Source: Candidatus Cloacimonadota bacterium
GTDB lineage: Bacteria > Cloacimonadota > Cloacimonadia > JGIOTU-2
NCBI GenBank assembly: GCA_021158425.1
Contig: JAGGUR010000064.1
Coordinates: forward strand, 1-14,525
Direction: 5' to 3'
Length of the DNA: 14,525 nucleotides
Shown one piece after another: positions 13,840 through 14,525 of this stretch (the first letter of the stretch is position 1; the number at the start of each line of letters is the position of its first letter). The notes under the pieces are model-generated. The model did no database searches and was not told the origin of the DNA. It saw nothing but the letters and a program-made list of their open reading frames with translations. Position numbers and translations under genes: made by a program.

Positions 13840-14525
13840 ATGTCTTTTAATTTTAAAGGAAAAAGCTTACTAACTTTAAAAACACTATCTAAAGAGGAGA
13901 TAGCATATTTGATTCTAAATGCTATTGAGTTAAAGAAGGCAAAAAAATCACACAATTTACAAAAGAAGCTTGAAGGAAAAAATATCGCTTTGCTGTTTGA
14001 GAAAACATCTACACGAACGCGCTGTGCCTTTGTAACTGCCGCTTATAACGAAGGTGCTCATGCAGAATTCCTCGGAAAAAACGATATTCAATTTGGGAAG
14101 AAAGAATCTGTGAAGGACACTGCAAGAGTTCTTGGAAGAATGTTTGATGGTATTGGTTTTCGCGGATTTGAACAAAAAACAGTGGAATCGCTTGCGAAAT
14201 ATTCTGGAGTACCTGTTTGGAATGGACTTACTGACCTTTATCATCCAACACAGATTTTAGCAGATTTTATGACTGTGCAGGAACAATTTGGTTTTTTGAA
14301 AGGTGTTAAATTTGCTTATGTCGGTGATGGAAGAAATAATGTCGCAAATTCATTAATGATTGGTGCATCAAAAATGGGTATGGACTTCCGTATTATTGCT
14401 CCAAAATCATTGTTCCCTCAAAAAAAACTTGTTGAAGAATGCCAATTATTTGCAAAAGAATGTGGTGCAAAGATAACTATTACTGATTCTGTAGATGAAG
14501 GTGTAAAAGGTTGTAAAGTAATTTA
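13840..14525 (+). CDS. argF: Ornithine carbamoyltransferase, N-terminal part (cut by window end)
   Basis: The enzyme joins carbamoyl phosphate and ornithine to make citrulline in arginine synthesis, or runs in reverse in the arginine deiminase pathway. About 228 codons of an expected roughly 310-335 are present, and the frame is open at the window end. The carbamoyl-phosphate site shows FEKTSTRTR (53-61), then the conserved FLGKNDIQFGKKESVKDTARVL run, FRGF (107-110) and LYHPTQILAD (133-142). The domain-2 start, FAYVGDGRNNVANSL, places it with ornithine rather than aspartate carbamoyltransferases. AGGAG (13830-13834) lies 5 nt before the ATG. Whether it is the anabolic ArgF or catabolic ArcB form cannot be decided here. 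Confidence 0.92.
   Translation, partial: MSFNFKGKSLLTLKTLSKEEIAYLILNAIELKKAKKSHNLQKKLEGKNIALLFEKTSTRTRCAFVTAAYNEGAHAEFLGKNDIQFGKKESVKDTARVLGRMFDGIGFRGFEQKTVESLAKYSGVPVWNGLTDLYHPTQILADFMTVQEQFGFLKGVKFAYVGDGRNNVANSLMIGASKMGMDFRIIAPKSLFPQKKLVEECQLFAKECGAKITITDSVDEGVKGCKVI

Noticed and set aside
1..14525. CRISPR array, tRNA, rRNA or insertion sequence
   Set aside because: No regularly spaced repeats, tRNA cloverleaf outside genes, rRNA-like sequence, transposase or long terminal inverted repeats were seen on either strand.

Overview
The window comes from an AT-rich, diderm (lipid A-making) bacterium, most likely of the FCB superphylum. Candidatus Cloacimonadota or a relative is my best guess. 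Three things point there: an LpxC-FabZ fusion protein, a packed bamA-ompH-lpxD-lpxC/fabZ-lpxA cluster, and two secreted proteins that end in the FlgD-like / Por-type C-terminal domain (YPNPF/FPNPF, then IYN-KGQFV, then WDG-DENGKPVP-GIY, then a basic tail). The phylum call is an inference from gene content and no search was run.

Layout. Positions 1-125 hold the 3' end of a TrmO-like tRNA methyltransferase gene. Positions 126-356 are non-coding, with a weak promoter candidate. Positions 357-6438 (+) form an envelope operon: bamA (Omp85 assembly factor), ompH/skp (periplasmic chaperone), lpxD, lpxC/fabZ and lpxA. From ompH to lpxA each gene overlaps the next by 1, 8 and 4 nt, so translation is probably coupled. 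Positions 6535-6807 (+) encode an HU-type nucleoid protein with its own promoter and a strong terminator. Positions 6876-8006 (+) are dnaN, the sliding clamp. It converges on a minus-strand group and shares a hairpin terminator with it at 8031-8060.

The minus-strand group is read from 12719 down to 8059: a 586-aa mosaic surface protein, a 511-aa secreted protein and the ribosome-associated GTPase HflX, with gaps of only 22 and about 19 nt. Positions 12720-12851 are a divergent promoter region. After it come kdsD (arabinose-5-phosphate isomerase, for Kdo) and the 5' part of an ornithine carbamoyltransferase gene cut by the window end.

How the genes fit together: lpxA, lpxC and lpxD carry out the acyl and deacetylase steps of early lipid A synthesis. 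FabZ supplies beta-hydroxyacyl-chain dehydration in fatty acid synthesis. KdsD makes the Kdo precursor, and BamA with OmpH/Skp folds outer-membrane proteins. About 80% of the window is ordinary conserved core. The accessory interest is in the minus-strand group. Its 586-aa protein joins a Cys-rich N-terminal domain, a mid-protein signal-peptide-like segment, a duplicated CxxCG...HxxxHG module with calcium-loop-like repeats, and a surface-sorting domain. Both secreted proteins carry different repeat-like DNA segments inserted in frame at the same two loops of their C-terminal domain. HflX appears to start at a non-canonical ATT codon.
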